From CAVPRW01 sp046727435 [NCBI: bacterium] (GTDB lineage: Bacteria > Tectomicrobia > Entotheonellia > J063), in the NCBI GenBank assembly GCA_046727435.1, contig JBKPCR010000494.1, positions 1-27,513 on the forward strand: DNA of 27,513 nucleotides, given 5' to 3'. The notes beneath the pieces are model-generated. The model had not been told where the DNA came from. It saw nothing but the letters and a program-made list of their open reading frames with translations, and ran no database searches. Positions 8,346 through 16,250 of the stretch are shown here, piece after piece. The stretch's first letter is position 1; each line of letters begins with the position of its first letter. A program made the translations under genes and the position numbers.

Positions 8346-8666
8346 ATGCATGCTATTGATGCACTTCCGGTCCACGTGATCCTGGCCGCGCTCCTCTGGC
8401 TGCTGGCGGCCGTTGCCCTCTGGCGAGGCATACGGGGATTGGCGACAGGGCTCTGCGAGGTCAATCACCCCGCGAGTGCGCTTCGAGTCGTGCGCGGCAT
8501 CCGGGGCGTGATCGTCACGGTGAGTCTTGCAGCCTTGGGCGGCGGGGTGCTGTTTGCGAGCACGGGGCTTGTGGTGTTTGGCGTGATATTCCTGGCAGAG
8601 GAACTCTATGAGACCGGGGTGATCCTTCTGGCATTGCGCGCGGGCCAGCGGGGCGTCTGGGCATAG
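8346..8666 (+). CDS. Small integral membrane protein
   Basis: 106 residues starting MHAIDALPVHVILAALLW. There are about three hydrophobic helices (residues 8-27, 50-75 and 75-98) separated by short basic loops (GIRGL, RVVRGIRG). GAGGAGG lies upstream, although 11 bases from the ATG. The frame is open further upstream, but that part is not protein-like. I do not recognise a family, and nothing conserved suggests a transported substrate. It stands alone between comM relics. Confidence 0.65.
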   Translation: MHAIDALPVHVILAALLWLLAAVALWRGIRGLATGLCEVNHPASALRVVRGIRGVIVTVSLAALGGGVLFASTGLVVFGVIFLAEELYETGVILLALRAGQRGVWA

Positions 8667-8714
8667 ACCCCGCATCTGGCATCAACGGCCTTCTCTCCGA
8701 TGCCCGGCCAGGCA

Positions 8715-9020
8715 GGTGAACTCCTGGCGCAGGATGAGGGCACGCGTCTGGTCGACTGATGAGAATGATATGGTGTGCCGGTGACACGTCGCCGGGCATC
8801 AGCACGTGGCCCCCGCCGATCAGTCCAACATCTGCAATGGTCTGGTAGGGGGCTCGAAATGGCTGCCTGGTCACGACGGCTGTGCACCTGTCGGTGCGGC
8901 TGGCGACGCGGTGGATGGGCGTCGTTTCGAGGGCCTCAGACAAGGTCATCGTCGGCGGGATGACGGTAAGCCGTCGCTCCTGCATCGACGTGCCCACCCC
9001 GTTGGGATGCCTCTCCTGAC
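8715..9020 (-). pseudogene. comM/yifB relic 3
   Basis: The minus-strand translation carries RRLTVIPPTMTLSEALETT, IHRVAS, TRQPFRAPYQTIADVGL and IGGGHVLMPGDVSPAH. This is the ComM path from Walker A to just before Walker B (expected SLAHHGILFLDE). Walker A itself has decayed (NGVGTSM for PGAGKSM). It is the longest of three comM relics, all on the minus strand and all starting at or just upstream of Walker A. No start codon, RBS or intact ATPase motif is present. Confidence 0.75.
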
Positions 9021-9171
9021 CACAGGGTTCGACTGAGACATTGTATGTCCGCGGCGAAACCGCTACGTTAGAAACCGCGACCTGAAACGTCGAACCCAAG
9101 AGCCTAGCCGTGGCGCCACATCGTGAGCGCTGCAACGGCAGGACCGTCGCCACCGATCCCATCGTCCGACC

Positions 9172-10404
9172 ATGGGGGAAACGCTCTTGGCTGGGGCAGC
9201 TGATCCACTGGCGGTAAAATGTGCGAAAGATTTCCTGACCGATCAGTACGAGCAGCTGCGGGCGCTAACGGGTACCAGTTTCCTGCCCGAGCTCACCCGC
9301 TACTGGCAAACCGCTTGCTATCGAGTCATGGGGTCGCTCAAGCGCGGCGGGCAACGGGCCATTCGGCACCAGCTGGTGCACCATCTGACGACGGTCGCGG
9401 CCCACATCGAGCAAGGCCATATCGGAGAGGCGATCACCACGCTGGCGGCCATCGACGTGCAGCGTGGGCACGGGAAATTCCGTGGCAAAGCCCCACAGCG
9501 ACTGCCTGCGCTGCGTCCTCATCTCCGCGCCATTGCCCCTGTGTTGACGAGTGTTGACGGATGGTTGGCGCTTGAAACCCTCTGGCGACGGGCCTTCGAG
9601 CACGCGCTCGGCCGCCTCCCGCTCGGCCGTCAGCGGGCACTCTTGGATCAGCTGGGAGGACATCTCTGGGGGGTGCGTCATGCCATTCAGCAGCGCAAGA
9701 CGGCGGCCATGTGGATCGCACGCACGCTGCCGAACCCGCGCTTGACGGATCGGCGTGGTCATTATACTCGACAGTGGACAACACCAACCTTTGTCGCACC
9801 GGACGGATGGAGGCCGGCTACAAAAACATGGCCCCAGCAGGTAACGCCAGACCTCATCGATTTGGCCCCGTTTCCGGGGTTCCCGGAGTTCCCTCCGGTC
9901 CCGCCCAACGTCCCGCAAGACCTCGTGGAATGGGTCGAGAGCGGACATGCCATCAGGCCAAGAGTCTATCCAGGGAAATCACAGCAGCGGATTTCCCTGT
10001 CAGGCCTCGTGGATGAGTACGACAGGATCATGCAGCGCCTGATCCCACTGCTCGCGCACCGGCTGGCCCGACGCGGGTGGAAGCGGCTTCGTGGTCAGAA
10101 GCACCGCACGGGCATCGGGTGGCGCCTGTGCGCCATGCTGCAGGAGGTCTTCCCAGCCATTCCCGAACGCCGCTGGGAACGGATGATGGGCCAAGCCGCG
10201 GTGCCCCATCCTGCGACCCTCGACTACTCGCAGCTCAACCGAGAACGCCTCGCGCTCGCCATTCTGGGAGAGCTATACCATATCAACTCTAATTACCTGC
10301 GCACGACACTCCTCCCCAGAGCTCGTCTGATGCGTCGCCCCTGGCCTGACCAACGGGCGTGGCTCATCGAGCACTTCACTCACAAGCATTCCCACGACAA
10401 GTAA
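9172..10404 (+). CDS. Hypothetical 410-aa protein
   Basis: A long open frame with sensible composition from MGETLLAGAADPLAVKCAKD to HSHDK. The first half is helical with a basic stretch (MGSLKRGGQRAIRHQLVHHL). The middle has a proline-rich segment (PGFPEFPPVPPNVPQ). The C-terminal third is rich in Arg and Trp (LARRGWKRLRGQKHRTGIGWR), suggestive of nucleic-acid contact. No named domain is recognised. There is no clear Shine-Dalgarno before the ATG, so the start could be wrong. It lies upstream of the XRE regulator and may mark one edge of the replication module. The coding assignment is good; the function is unknown. Confidence 0.65.
   Translation: MGETLLAGAADPLAVKCAKDFLTDQYEQLRALTGTSFLPELTRYWQTACYRVMGSLKRGGQRAIRHQLVHHLTTVAAHIEQGHIGEAITTLAAIDVQRGHGKFRGKAPQRLPALRPHLRAIAPVLTSVDGWLALETLWRRAFEHALGRLPLGRQRALLDQLGGHLWGVRHAIQQRKTAAMWIARTLPNPRLTDRRGHYTRQWTTPTFVAPDGWRPATKTWPQQVTPDLIDLAPFPGFPEFPPVPPNVPQDLVEWVESGHAIRPRVYPGKSQQRISLSGLVDEYDRIMQRLIPLLAHRLARRGWKRLRGQKHRTGIGWRLCAMLQEVFPAIPERRWERMMGQAAVPHPATLDYSQLNRERLALAILGELYHINSNYLRTTLLPRARLMRRPWPDQRAWLIEHFTHKHSHDK
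9971..9999. other. 10-bp perfect hairpin inside the 410-aa gene
   Basis: CAGGGAAATC at 9971-9980 and GATTTCCCTG at 9990-9999 surround a nine-base loop within the coding sequence. It could be coincidental, an internal attenuating structure or a protein-binding site. Confidence 0.35.
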
Positions 10405-10572
10405 CCACCCTACCCTCAAGACCTCACTGAGTATTGTGTCCACCCTAATCCACCCCATCGTGGATGCTCGCCACAAGCTCCACCGTGCTCCTGCCCAGCA
10501 CGAGCTATAGACGCCCCCTCTTGTTCTGAAGTGACGCGCCTCGATTCCCCCTCCCCCCCTGCGCTTTAATCA

Positions 10573-10586
10573 TGTTGTAGCCAACA
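10573..10586. promoter_or_regulatory. Operator-like dyad before XRE gene
   Basis: TGTTG-TAGC-CAACA lies 24 bases upstream of the XRE start. XRE-type regulators often bind such a dyad at their own promoter, so an autoregulatory operator is plausible but unproven. Confidence 0.3.
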
Positions 10587-10609
10587 ACACCAACGCAGGA
10601 GGGCAGTAT

Positions 10610-10845
10610 ATGGTTGCCACAGCCTCGGTCCCCGTGAAGCACCGGCTCAAAGCGCTCCGTCAGGCACATGGCTTGGCCATCTACGGGTTAGCCGTGCGTG
10701 CACGATGCAGTCCGACCACGATCGGCGCGGTTGAACGTTGGGGCTATCGGCCCAGCGTGGGGTGTGCGAGCGCATCGCAGCGGCGCTCGACGTACCAGTT
10801 GAAGCGATTTGGCCGGAGCTGACTCCCCATGACGCCGAGGGATAA
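10610..10845 (+). pseudogene. XRE-type HTH regulator with one-base frameshift
   Basis: The N-terminal frame gives HRLKALRQAHGLAIYGLAVR and CSPTTIGAVERWGYRPSVG, a typical XRE helix-turn-helix. The original frame then becomes meaningless, while the -1 frame continues as VCERIAAALDVPVEAIWPEL and stops at 10843-10845. The break is at a GGGG run near 10757-10763, so one G is missing relative to an intact gene. This may be a homopolymer base-call error, a real mutation or -1 slippage; no classical slippery heptamer is present. AGGAGGG precedes the ATG. The intact protein would be about 78 residues and probably controls the module downstream, whose first gene overlaps it. Confidence 0.75.
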
Positions 10846-11053
10846 GCCGAGCCCTGCGGTCATACCCGGTCGTGCCCTGCCGGGAGGAACAGAGGTACGG
10901 GAGGCGGGGCAGGTCCACGTGGATATTCGCCATGCGCCGCCGACGCCAGCGCAACAGGCCGCCTGGGATGCGTTGTGGCGACTGCTGCTCGGTCAACCAC
11001 CGCAACCGCTCGGCCCACTAGGAAACGATGATCAAGAAGAACCCCAGAAATGA
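10829..11053 (+). CDS. Small hypothetical protein of replication module
   Basis: 74 residues, MTPRDKPSPAVIPGRALPGG to EEPQK. It overlaps the restored end of the XRE frame by 17 bases, so it is probably translated from the same message. The middle (PTPAQQAAWDALWRLLLGQP) looks helical; both ends are low-complexity. Only a weak GGAG lies upstream. No domain is recognised. Confidence 0.55.
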   Translation: MTPRDKPSPAVIPGRALPGGTEVREAGQVHVDIRHAPPTPAQQAAWDALWRLLLGQPPQPLGPLGNDDQEEPQK

Positions 11054-11132
11054 CCATGCCCAGATTGAGGGAGCAACCCGGGCATGGAGATTCCGCTGGT
11101 TGGCGCCAGCGACATGTTGAAAGGATCAAACC

Positions 11133-11384
11133 ATGATACATCCTGACAGGAGAGGAAGCAATCCCTACAATCGCATGTTATCCCGGCGTTACTCTAGAAT
11201 CCGCCCGACTCCCGCAGCTCATGGCACCACCGCTTTCTACGCGAACCTGAACTCCAGAGCATCCACAACGTCTCGGAAGGCCGACCTCATCGCCTTAGGG
11301 AGTTGGGCCGTGATCACGGGGCGCAGATGGCTCGTCCGGGCTGTGCACGCGGCCATCGAGCGGGAGGGCCTCCGTGATAAGTAG
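11133..11384 (+). CDS. Small basic hypothetical protein overlapping primase start
   Basis: 83 residues, strongly basic at the N-terminus (MIHPDRRGSNPYNRMLSRRY). The last 35 residues, from KADLIALGSWAVITGRRW to EREGLRDK, are more protein-like and may form helices. AAGGA precedes the ATG. Its stop overlaps the primase GTG start by 11 bases, which supports a real, coupled gene. No family is recognised. Confidence 0.5.
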   Translation: MIHPDRRGSNPYNRMLSRRYSRIRPTPAAHGTTAFYANLNSRASTTSRKADLIALGSWAVITGRRWLVRAVHAAIEREGLRDK

Positions 11385-12432
11385 GGTGCTCACCGAAGCC
11401 CAGCGCCTTGTCGCCGCTGGTGTGTCGCTCATACCCATCGCCGCGGACGGCAGCAAGCGGCCGGTCGTCTCGTGGAAGGCCTTCCAAAGCCGACGCCCGA
11501 CAGCGGGAGAATTGCAGCGCTGGTTTGCGTCTGCTCCGTATGGCCTGGCCATCGTTGGGGGCTACGTCAGCGGTTGCCTAGAGGTCCTCGACTTTGACGC
11601 CACGGACATCTTTGACCCCTGGCGTGCCATGGTGGAGGAACTGGCACCGGGATTATTGGAGCGCTTGCCACTCACCCAAACGCCCAGTGCTGGCAGACAT
11701 GTTCCCTATCGGTGTGCGATCGTCGAGGGCAATCAAAAACTCGCACGGGGTCTGAACGCCGAGGGCCGTCCTGAAACCCTGATCGAAACCCGCGGCGCAG
11801 GCGGCTATGCGATCATCCCACCATCACCTCCGACGTGTCACCCCCTCAAGAAGCCGTACGTGCTGCTGCGCGGCGATCTCGCCGCGATTCCCATGATCAC
11901 CGCCGAAGAACGCACGATCGTGCTGAGCGCGGCGCGCTCTTTCAACGAGCACGTCGAGTCGAAGCGGGTGATCTCTGGCACCATATCTCCTGGTACTTTC
12001 CAACCACAGGGTAGCCGGCCTGGTGAGTTCTGCCATGCGCAGGCGCAGTGGTCAGACATCCTGGAACCGCATGGCTGGAGCCGCGTCGGACAACGAGGCG
12101 AGATCACCCTCTGGAAGCGCCCCGGCAAGCGAGCACGCGGCTGGACTGCCACCACCAACTACAACGGCAGCAATCTGCTCTATGTCTTTTCCAGCAACGC
12201 TCTGCCATTCGAACCTGAGCGGGCGTACTCGAAATTTGCGGCCTATGCGCTGCTGGCGCACGGCGGAGATTGGCGCACCGCTGCCGACGCGTGGCACCGC
12301 CGAAGGGTGGACGGGCGTGGAAGCCGACCTGTGGGTGCCCACCGGTTGGGGCCACTGACTCGCCCCGCACAGACCAGAGTGATCGATATCCCCTCCCGCC
12401 CCCGTAGCGCGCCACTGGAGGGGATGCGATGA
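11374..12432 (+). CDS. Bifunctional primase-polymerase (Prim-Pol) replication protein
   Basis: 352 residues. The N-terminal domain fits the Prim-Pol family of plasmid and phage replication proteins: AADGSKRPVVSWKAF, then YGLAIVGG followed by LEVLDFDATD (the metal-binding DxD), then TPSAGRHVPY (the conserved His strand) and ETRGAGGYAIIPPS. A C-terminal part (LLYVFSSNALPFEPERAYSK, FAAYALLAHGGDW) resembles segments found after Prim-Pol in such proteins. The GTG start at 11374 is preceded by GGGAGGG. The stop overlaps the next ATG (ATGA), so primase and helicase genes are coupled. It should synthesise primers for the element's own replication. Confidence 0.82.
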   Translation: MISRVLTEAQRLVAAGVSLIPIAADGSKRPVVSWKAFQSRRPTAGELQRWFASAPYGLAIVGGYVSGCLEVLDFDATDIFDPWRAMVEELAPGLLERLPLTQTPSAGRHVPYRCAIVEGNQKLARGLNAEGRPETLIETRGAGGYAIIPPSPPTCHPLKKPYVLLRGDLAAIPMITAEERTIVLSAARSFNEHVESKRVISGTISPGTFQPQGSRPGEFCHAQAQWSDILEPHGWSRVGQRGEITLWKRPGKRARGWTATTNYNGSNLLYVFSSNALPFEPERAYSKFAAYALLAHGGDWRTAADAWHRRRVDGRGSRPVGAHRLGPLTRPAQTRVIDIPSRPRSAPLEGMR

Positions 12433-12842
12433 CACAGCGGCGTCATATCCGATTTGATCCTCCGATCGCCGAACCCCTGAATGACGGCCTTGCATTACTC
12501 GTTCAGGGTGTCCGGCGTGGGACACAGGGTTTCTCTGCAGCACTTCAAATCTGGAACGAACACCTCATCTATGCCGACGAGGTCGTGCTCGATTCGTCAC
12601 ATCAGCGCAACCGGTTCCTTCGGGCGGCATGCACCCAGTACCCGGCCCTCGATCAGTCCATGCTCGCGCAGGCCCTCCTGAAAATGGTCGCCGCGCTGCC
12701 GCCACTACTGGATGCGGCACCCTCAAGGCCTGAGCCCTCACCATCAATTTCCTCTGCCAATGCGCAGGCTGCCGAACAGACGACCAAGGAACTCCCGACC
12801 ATTGAAGCCAAAGAGGGTGACTTGCGCGTCGTCACCGACTAG
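12429..12842 (+). CDS. N-terminal piece of replicative helicase/ATPase, ending at in-frame TAG
   Basis: 137 residues, beginning MTQRRHIRFDPPIAEPLNDG. The first 90 residues are helical and include HQRNRFLRAACTQYPALDQ; a Ser/Pro/Glu-rich linker follows. The frame stops at TAG 12840-12842 but continues without a shift as AWAAIQQANTPIPQFFRYGG into the ATPase at 12906. The stop is one transition (C to T) from CAG, the expected Gln. GGAGGGG precedes the ATG, which overlaps the primase stop. The piece was almost certainly part of one 681-residue protein. Confidence 0.7.
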   Translation: MTQRRHIRFDPPIAEPLNDGLALLVQGVRRGTQGFSAALQIWNEHLIYADEVVLDSSHQRNRFLRAACTQYPALDQSMLAQALLKMVAALPPLLDAAPSRPEPSPSISSANAQAAEQTTKELPTIEAKEGDLRVVTD

Positions 12843-12905
12843 GCCTGGGCGGCGATCCAGCAGGCCAATACACCCATCCCGCAGTTCTTTCGGTACGGTG
12901 GGGGG

Positions 12906-14474
12906 ATGATCCGGCTGGAACGCGATGATGACGGGCAGGTGTTCCCTGCCGAGCTCACGGCCGATCGCATCCGCCATGGGCTGGCACGGATCGCCAGGTG
13001 GGTGGTGAGCGCGCAGGATGAAGATGGTGAAAAGGTGGAGCGTATCGTCCGCCCCCCCGCCGATGTGCCCCGCGATATCCTCGCCACACCCGACCCTCCT
13101 CTCCCCATCCTGCGCCGCATTGTCGAGGTGCCAGTCTTTGCGCCCGATGGCACCTTGCAAACCGCCGCCGGCTATCATGCCGGGAGCCGTACCTATTTCA
13201 GTCCACCGCCGGGCTTCGTCCTCCGGCCGATCTCGAACAACCCCTCGCCAGCGGAGCTGCAGCAGGCCACCCAGCTGATCCTCGATGAAGTCTTGCACGA
13301 TTTCCCGTTTATCGCCGAGGCTGATCGTGCCCATGCGGTGAGTCTCTTCCTGCAACCGTTCTGCCGTGACCTGATCACCGGCCCGACGCCGCTGTATGTG
13401 ATCGAAGCGCCCATCGAAGGCAGCGGCAAGGGGCTACTCGCCGAGGTCTGCTTGATGCCATCGATGGGACGGCGCGTGGGCACCCTCGCTCCCGGTCGCG
13501 ATGAGGAAGAATGGCGGAAATCGATCACCTCGGTGCTGCGCGAGGGACATGAAGCGCTGTGGATCGACAACCTGGTGCACCCCCTCGACTCGGGCACCTT
13601 AGCGGCGGCATTGACCACGTCGGTGTGGGAAGACCGTATCCTCGGGCAGTCGCGCACCATCCGGGCCCCAGTGCGCTGTGCCTGGTTAGCGACGGCCAAT
13701 AACCCTATGCTCAGCCGTGAGCTCACACGCCGCAGCGTTCGCATCCGTATTGATCCTAAAGTCGATCGCCCCTGGCTGCGGCAGGCGTTTCATCATGATG
13801 ATCTTCGAGCCTGGGTCCATGCCCATCGTGCCGATCTCGTATGGGCCGCCCTGACGCTGGTGCGGGTCTGGTTGGCCGCGGGTTGTCCCCAATCATCGGT
13901 ACGGCCGTTGGGTTCCTATGAGGCATGGTGCCGCGTCATCGGGGGGATTCTCAGTCACACTGAGATTGCAGGCTTTCTCGGGAACCTTAACGAATTCTAT
14001 GAGGCCGCCAATACCGAAAGCGCGGCCTGGCGGTCATTGGTAGCGGTGTGGTGGCACACATACCAGGACACCCCGATGACCGCCGCGAAGTTATTGCCGT
14101 TGGCGCGGGAGTTCGACGAGCTGGAGATCGGGGGCAAAGATGAGGGAGGGCAGCGCCGTTCACTCGGGAAGAAATTGGCGGTGCAGCGCGACCGCGTCAT
14201 CGGCCGTTACCGGATTGTCGCGGCGGGTGAGCATGCCAATGCGCTGCGCTGGAAATTGGTGCTCGCGTCAGATTCGGCTGGGGAAAACTCACCAAACTCA
14301 CCTGACTCACCTCACTCACCCAGCGATCCCGAACCGACCGTGACAAACTCACCTGATGAAAGCCTAAGAAGATCAGACAATTATCATGCAGATGGTGAGT
14401 TTGGTGAGTTTCATCCCGCCGCGGCGGAATCTCCAGAGGAAAAATCGCTTTCTCGCACTCTTGATGAGTTTTGA
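12906..14474 (+). CDS. P-loop helicase/ATPase of replication module, main part
   Basis: 522 residues from an internal ATG; homology-like sequence starts earlier, just after the TAG at 12840. Motifs in this ORF: Walker A in APIEGSGKGLLAE (Lys175), Walker B in HEALWIDNL (Asp221), and a sensor-like LATANNP near 265, followed by RRSVRIRIDP. This order matches SF3/AAA-like helicases paired with primases in plasmids, phages and satellites. The C-terminus is a low-complexity linker with NSPNSPDSPHSPS, encoded by 9-bp iterons, then GEFGEFHPAAAESP. With Prim-Pol upstream it probably drives autonomous replication. If the TAG is real, only internal initiation could supply the ATPase. Confidence 0.8.
   Translation: MIRLERDDDGQVFPAELTADRIRHGLARIARWVVSAQDEDGEKVERIVRPPADVPRDILATPDPPLPILRRIVEVPVFAPDGTLQTAAGYHAGSRTYFSPPPGFVLRPISNNPSPAELQQATQLILDEVLHDFPFIAEADRAHAVSLFLQPFCRDLITGPTPLYVIEAPIEGSGKGLLAEVCLMPSMGRRVGTLAPGRDEEEWRKSITSVLREGHEALWIDNLVHPLDSGTLAAALTTSVWEDRILGQSRTIRAPVRCAWLATANNPMLSRELTRRSVRIRIDPKVDRPWLRQAFHHDDLRAWVHAHRADLVWAALTLVRVWLAAGCPQSSVRPLGSYEAWCRVIGGILSHTEIAGFLGNLNEFYEAANTESAAWRSLVAVWWHTYQDTPMTAAKLLPLAREFDELEIGGKDEGGQRRSLGKKLAVQRDRVIGRYRIVAAGEHANALRWKLVLASDSAGENSPNSPDSPHSPSDPEPTVTNSPDESLRRSDNYHADGEFGEFHPAAAESPEEKSLSRTLDEF
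14285..14411. repeat. 9-bp iteron array with inverted copies (candidate origin)
   Basis: Four abutting 9-mers lie at 14285-14320: AAACTCACC twice, then TGACTCACC and TCACTCACC. A fifth AAACTCACC is at 14345-14353. Two abutting inverted copies, GGTGAGTTT, lie at 14394-14411, so 14285-14302 and 14394-14411 form a perfect 18-bp inverted repeat. The array lies at the 3' end of the helicase gene and encodes its Ser/Pro tail. Paired opposing iterons are typical of origins bound by satellite or plasmid initiators. Confidence 0.6.
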
Positions 14475-14801
14475 CCTCACGTATGGATTCGCGATGATCG
14501 TCAGCGTGATCACCGAATCATGATGCAGCTGCACCATTGTCCGGAAGACAAGGGGTTTCAGGGAGTCTTCATCCAACGTATGGATGAGCATTGGTCGGCG
14601 ACAAGATCGAGGGGTTGTTGTGAGATATGGAGGGTTAGCGGTTGGAGTGGAGCCGACCCAAGACTTGCGGCGGCACATGATCTAGGCGACCGATGCACTC
14701 AGGGCTCTGAAACCGGCGTTGTCGTGAGCAAGCAGGACCGGGAAGCCGGGCGAGAGTCGCTGACGAACGGGTTGTTCACCTGCAAGAGGAGGTATTTACT
14801 G
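14475..14801. other. Intergenic region between helicase and TOPRIM genes
   Basis: The TOPRIM frame is open through this region but lacks a start signal and protein-like composition. GATTCG at 14486-14491 and CGAATC at 14514-14519 close an imperfect hairpin right after the helicase stop. GAGGAGG upstream of 14802 is the ribosome-binding site of the next gene. Confidence 0.45.
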
Positions 14802-15815
14802 ATGTTCCGAGGGTATGATGCCATCAAAGCGCTCGCCAAAGCCCAGAGGGTCCGGGTGGCGGACCTGCTGGTCCTGGCTGAGAAGAACGATCCCTTTTAC
14901 GCCGGCAGTCCAGCCCAACGTGCTAAGGCTGAGTGGTTTGCCGAGCTCTGGGGGCGCTTTGCCTACACCACAGGTGTGCATCTGCGGCGCGTCCACTACC
15001 GTCTCGTGAGTGGTGAAGAACAGTATCGCAAACACGACGGCACGCCGTATGAAAACACCGAGGCCTGTTGGGACTATCTGGGCGACGCCGGGAAGTATGC
15101 GCGCTACCTGGGTTTGGTGCGCCCGGATGCCTTCGAGGATCATCGCAATCCAGCCCCGCATATCTTCATGGCCCCCTCTCCCGTGCAACCAACGCCACGC
15201 GTCCGGTTGAGCGACCTGGAGGACTGGCTGCTACCGTGGATCGAGAGCGACCTGAGTGCCCTGCTCTCCTTGCCGCTGCCCGTCGTGGGCAGCATCGACG
15301 GCTATATGTATGCGTCGAGTGATCAACCGTATCTGGTCGAAATCTGGATCGAGAAATCCACCATGGATGATGTCCTGATGCCGCTCTGCGAGGCGCTCCA
15401 CATCAATCTAGTGACGAGCGCTGGCTTCCAGTCCATCACCAGTGCCGTGAACATGTTACAGCGTGCGCGGACATTGATCCAACTCGGGAAACCGGCGCGC
15501 ATCTTGTACATCAGTGATTTCGATCCTGCTGGTGATGGCATGCCGGTGGCGGTGGCACGCCAGATGGAGTTCTGGATGCAGGACTATGCCCCTGGCGCCG
15601 ACATCATGCTCACCCCGCTTGCCTTAACACGCGACCAGGTGATCACGTATCAGTTGCCGCGCATCCCGATCAAGGAGAGCGATGCACGCAAGGCGGGATT
15701 TGAGGAACGCTACGGCGCAGGCGCGGTGGAATTGGATGCCCTCGAAGCGTTATACCCAGGCGTGCTCGCGGACCTGGTGCGTGATGCCATTGAGCCTTAT
15801 CGCGATATGACGTGA
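14802..15815 (+). CDS. TOPRIM-domain protein of replication module
   Basis: 337 residues to a TGA. The N-terminal 130 residues (VHYRLVSGEEQYRKHDGTPY) are a conserved-looking lead domain. A TOPRIM fold follows: the Glu motif in VEIWIEKSTMDDVL (Glu184) and the acidic motif in ILYISDFDPAGD (Asp239, Asp241, Asp245). This resembles the TOPRIM of topoisomerase VI-A-like and OLD-like proteins, which use Mg2+ to cut or join DNA. I placed the start at the ATG at 14802 because GAGGAGG is nine bases upstream. The frame continues after the TGA (probably Trp originally) to 16148. It may work on DNA topology or primer processing for the Prim-Pol/helicase pair. Confidence 0.78.
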   Translation: MFRGYDAIKALAKAQRVRVADLLVLAEKNDPFYAGSPAQRAKAEWFAELWGRFAYTTGVHLRRVHYRLVSGEEQYRKHDGTPYENTEACWDYLGDAGKYARYLGLVRPDAFEDHRNPAPHIFMAPSPVQPTPRVRLSDLEDWLLPWIESDLSALLSLPLPVVGSIDGYMYASSDQPYLVEIWIEKSTMDDVLMPLCEALHINLVTSAGFQSITSAVNMLQRARTLIQLGKPARILYISDFDPAGDGMPVAVARQMEFWMQDYAPGADIMLTPLALTRDQVITYQLPRIPIKESDARKAGFEERYGAGAVELDALEALYPGVLADLVRDAIEPYRDMT

Positions 15816-16205
15816 GCCGAACGCTCCGCGGAGGTCGCCGCCGAGGCCCTGGAGGTAGCTGACCAATTCTGGGAAGCGCAGATGGCCCCGTATCAGCAGG
15901 CGCTCGATGCCATCACTGAGGAGGTGGGTGAGATTGTCGGGCGTTATCAGGATCAGTTGGCGCAGATGGATGCGGCCTTGCAGGCCGAATTGGCGCCGTT
16001 GCAGGAGCGGGTAGATGCGCTACGGCGTGCCGTCGAGGTGGCGATGCGGCGATTTCACCCAACACTACCCCCCAGTCCTGAAGCGGACACGGAGCCGGTC
16101 GATGAAGACACGTGGCTGTTTGACGGACAGCGTGATTACTTGAGTTAACTCGCTATCTATAAAGCGCGCAAGCACGGGCAGGACGCGGGTGAGCTCACGG
16201 CCTGA
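15816..16205 (+). pseudogene. Detached C-terminal coiled-coil tail of TOPRIM protein
   Basis: In the same frame after TGA 15813-15815 come AERSAEVAAEALEVADQFWE and a long heptad-rich helix (QDQLAQMDAALQAELAPLQE), then DEDTWLFDGQRDYLS, a TAA at 16146-16148, and LAIYKARKHGQDAGELTA to a TGA at 16203. Both internal stops are one transition from expected codons (TGG to TGA, CAA to TAA). An ATG at 15882 opens an 88-residue frame without a good RBS. I treat it as the severed C-terminus of the preceding protein. Confidence 0.7.
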
Positions 16206-16250
16206 AGGGAAGGGGCAGAACGATCCGCATACACCAGAAAGGGGGACATT

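Noticed and set aside
10757-10763. Programmed -1 frameshift in the XRE gene
   Set aside because: The shift point is a G run but no standard slippery heptamer or stimulatory structure is evident; a missing base is the simpler reading.
14285-14411. Possible CRISPR array
   Set aside because: The units are only 9 bases and abut without spacers, and some are inverted; no cas genes are present.
12840-16148. Stop codon reassignment in the replication module
   Set aside because: All three stop codons (TAG, TGA, TAA) occur inside frames, while other genes nearby end normally at the same codons, so a changed genetic code is not credible.
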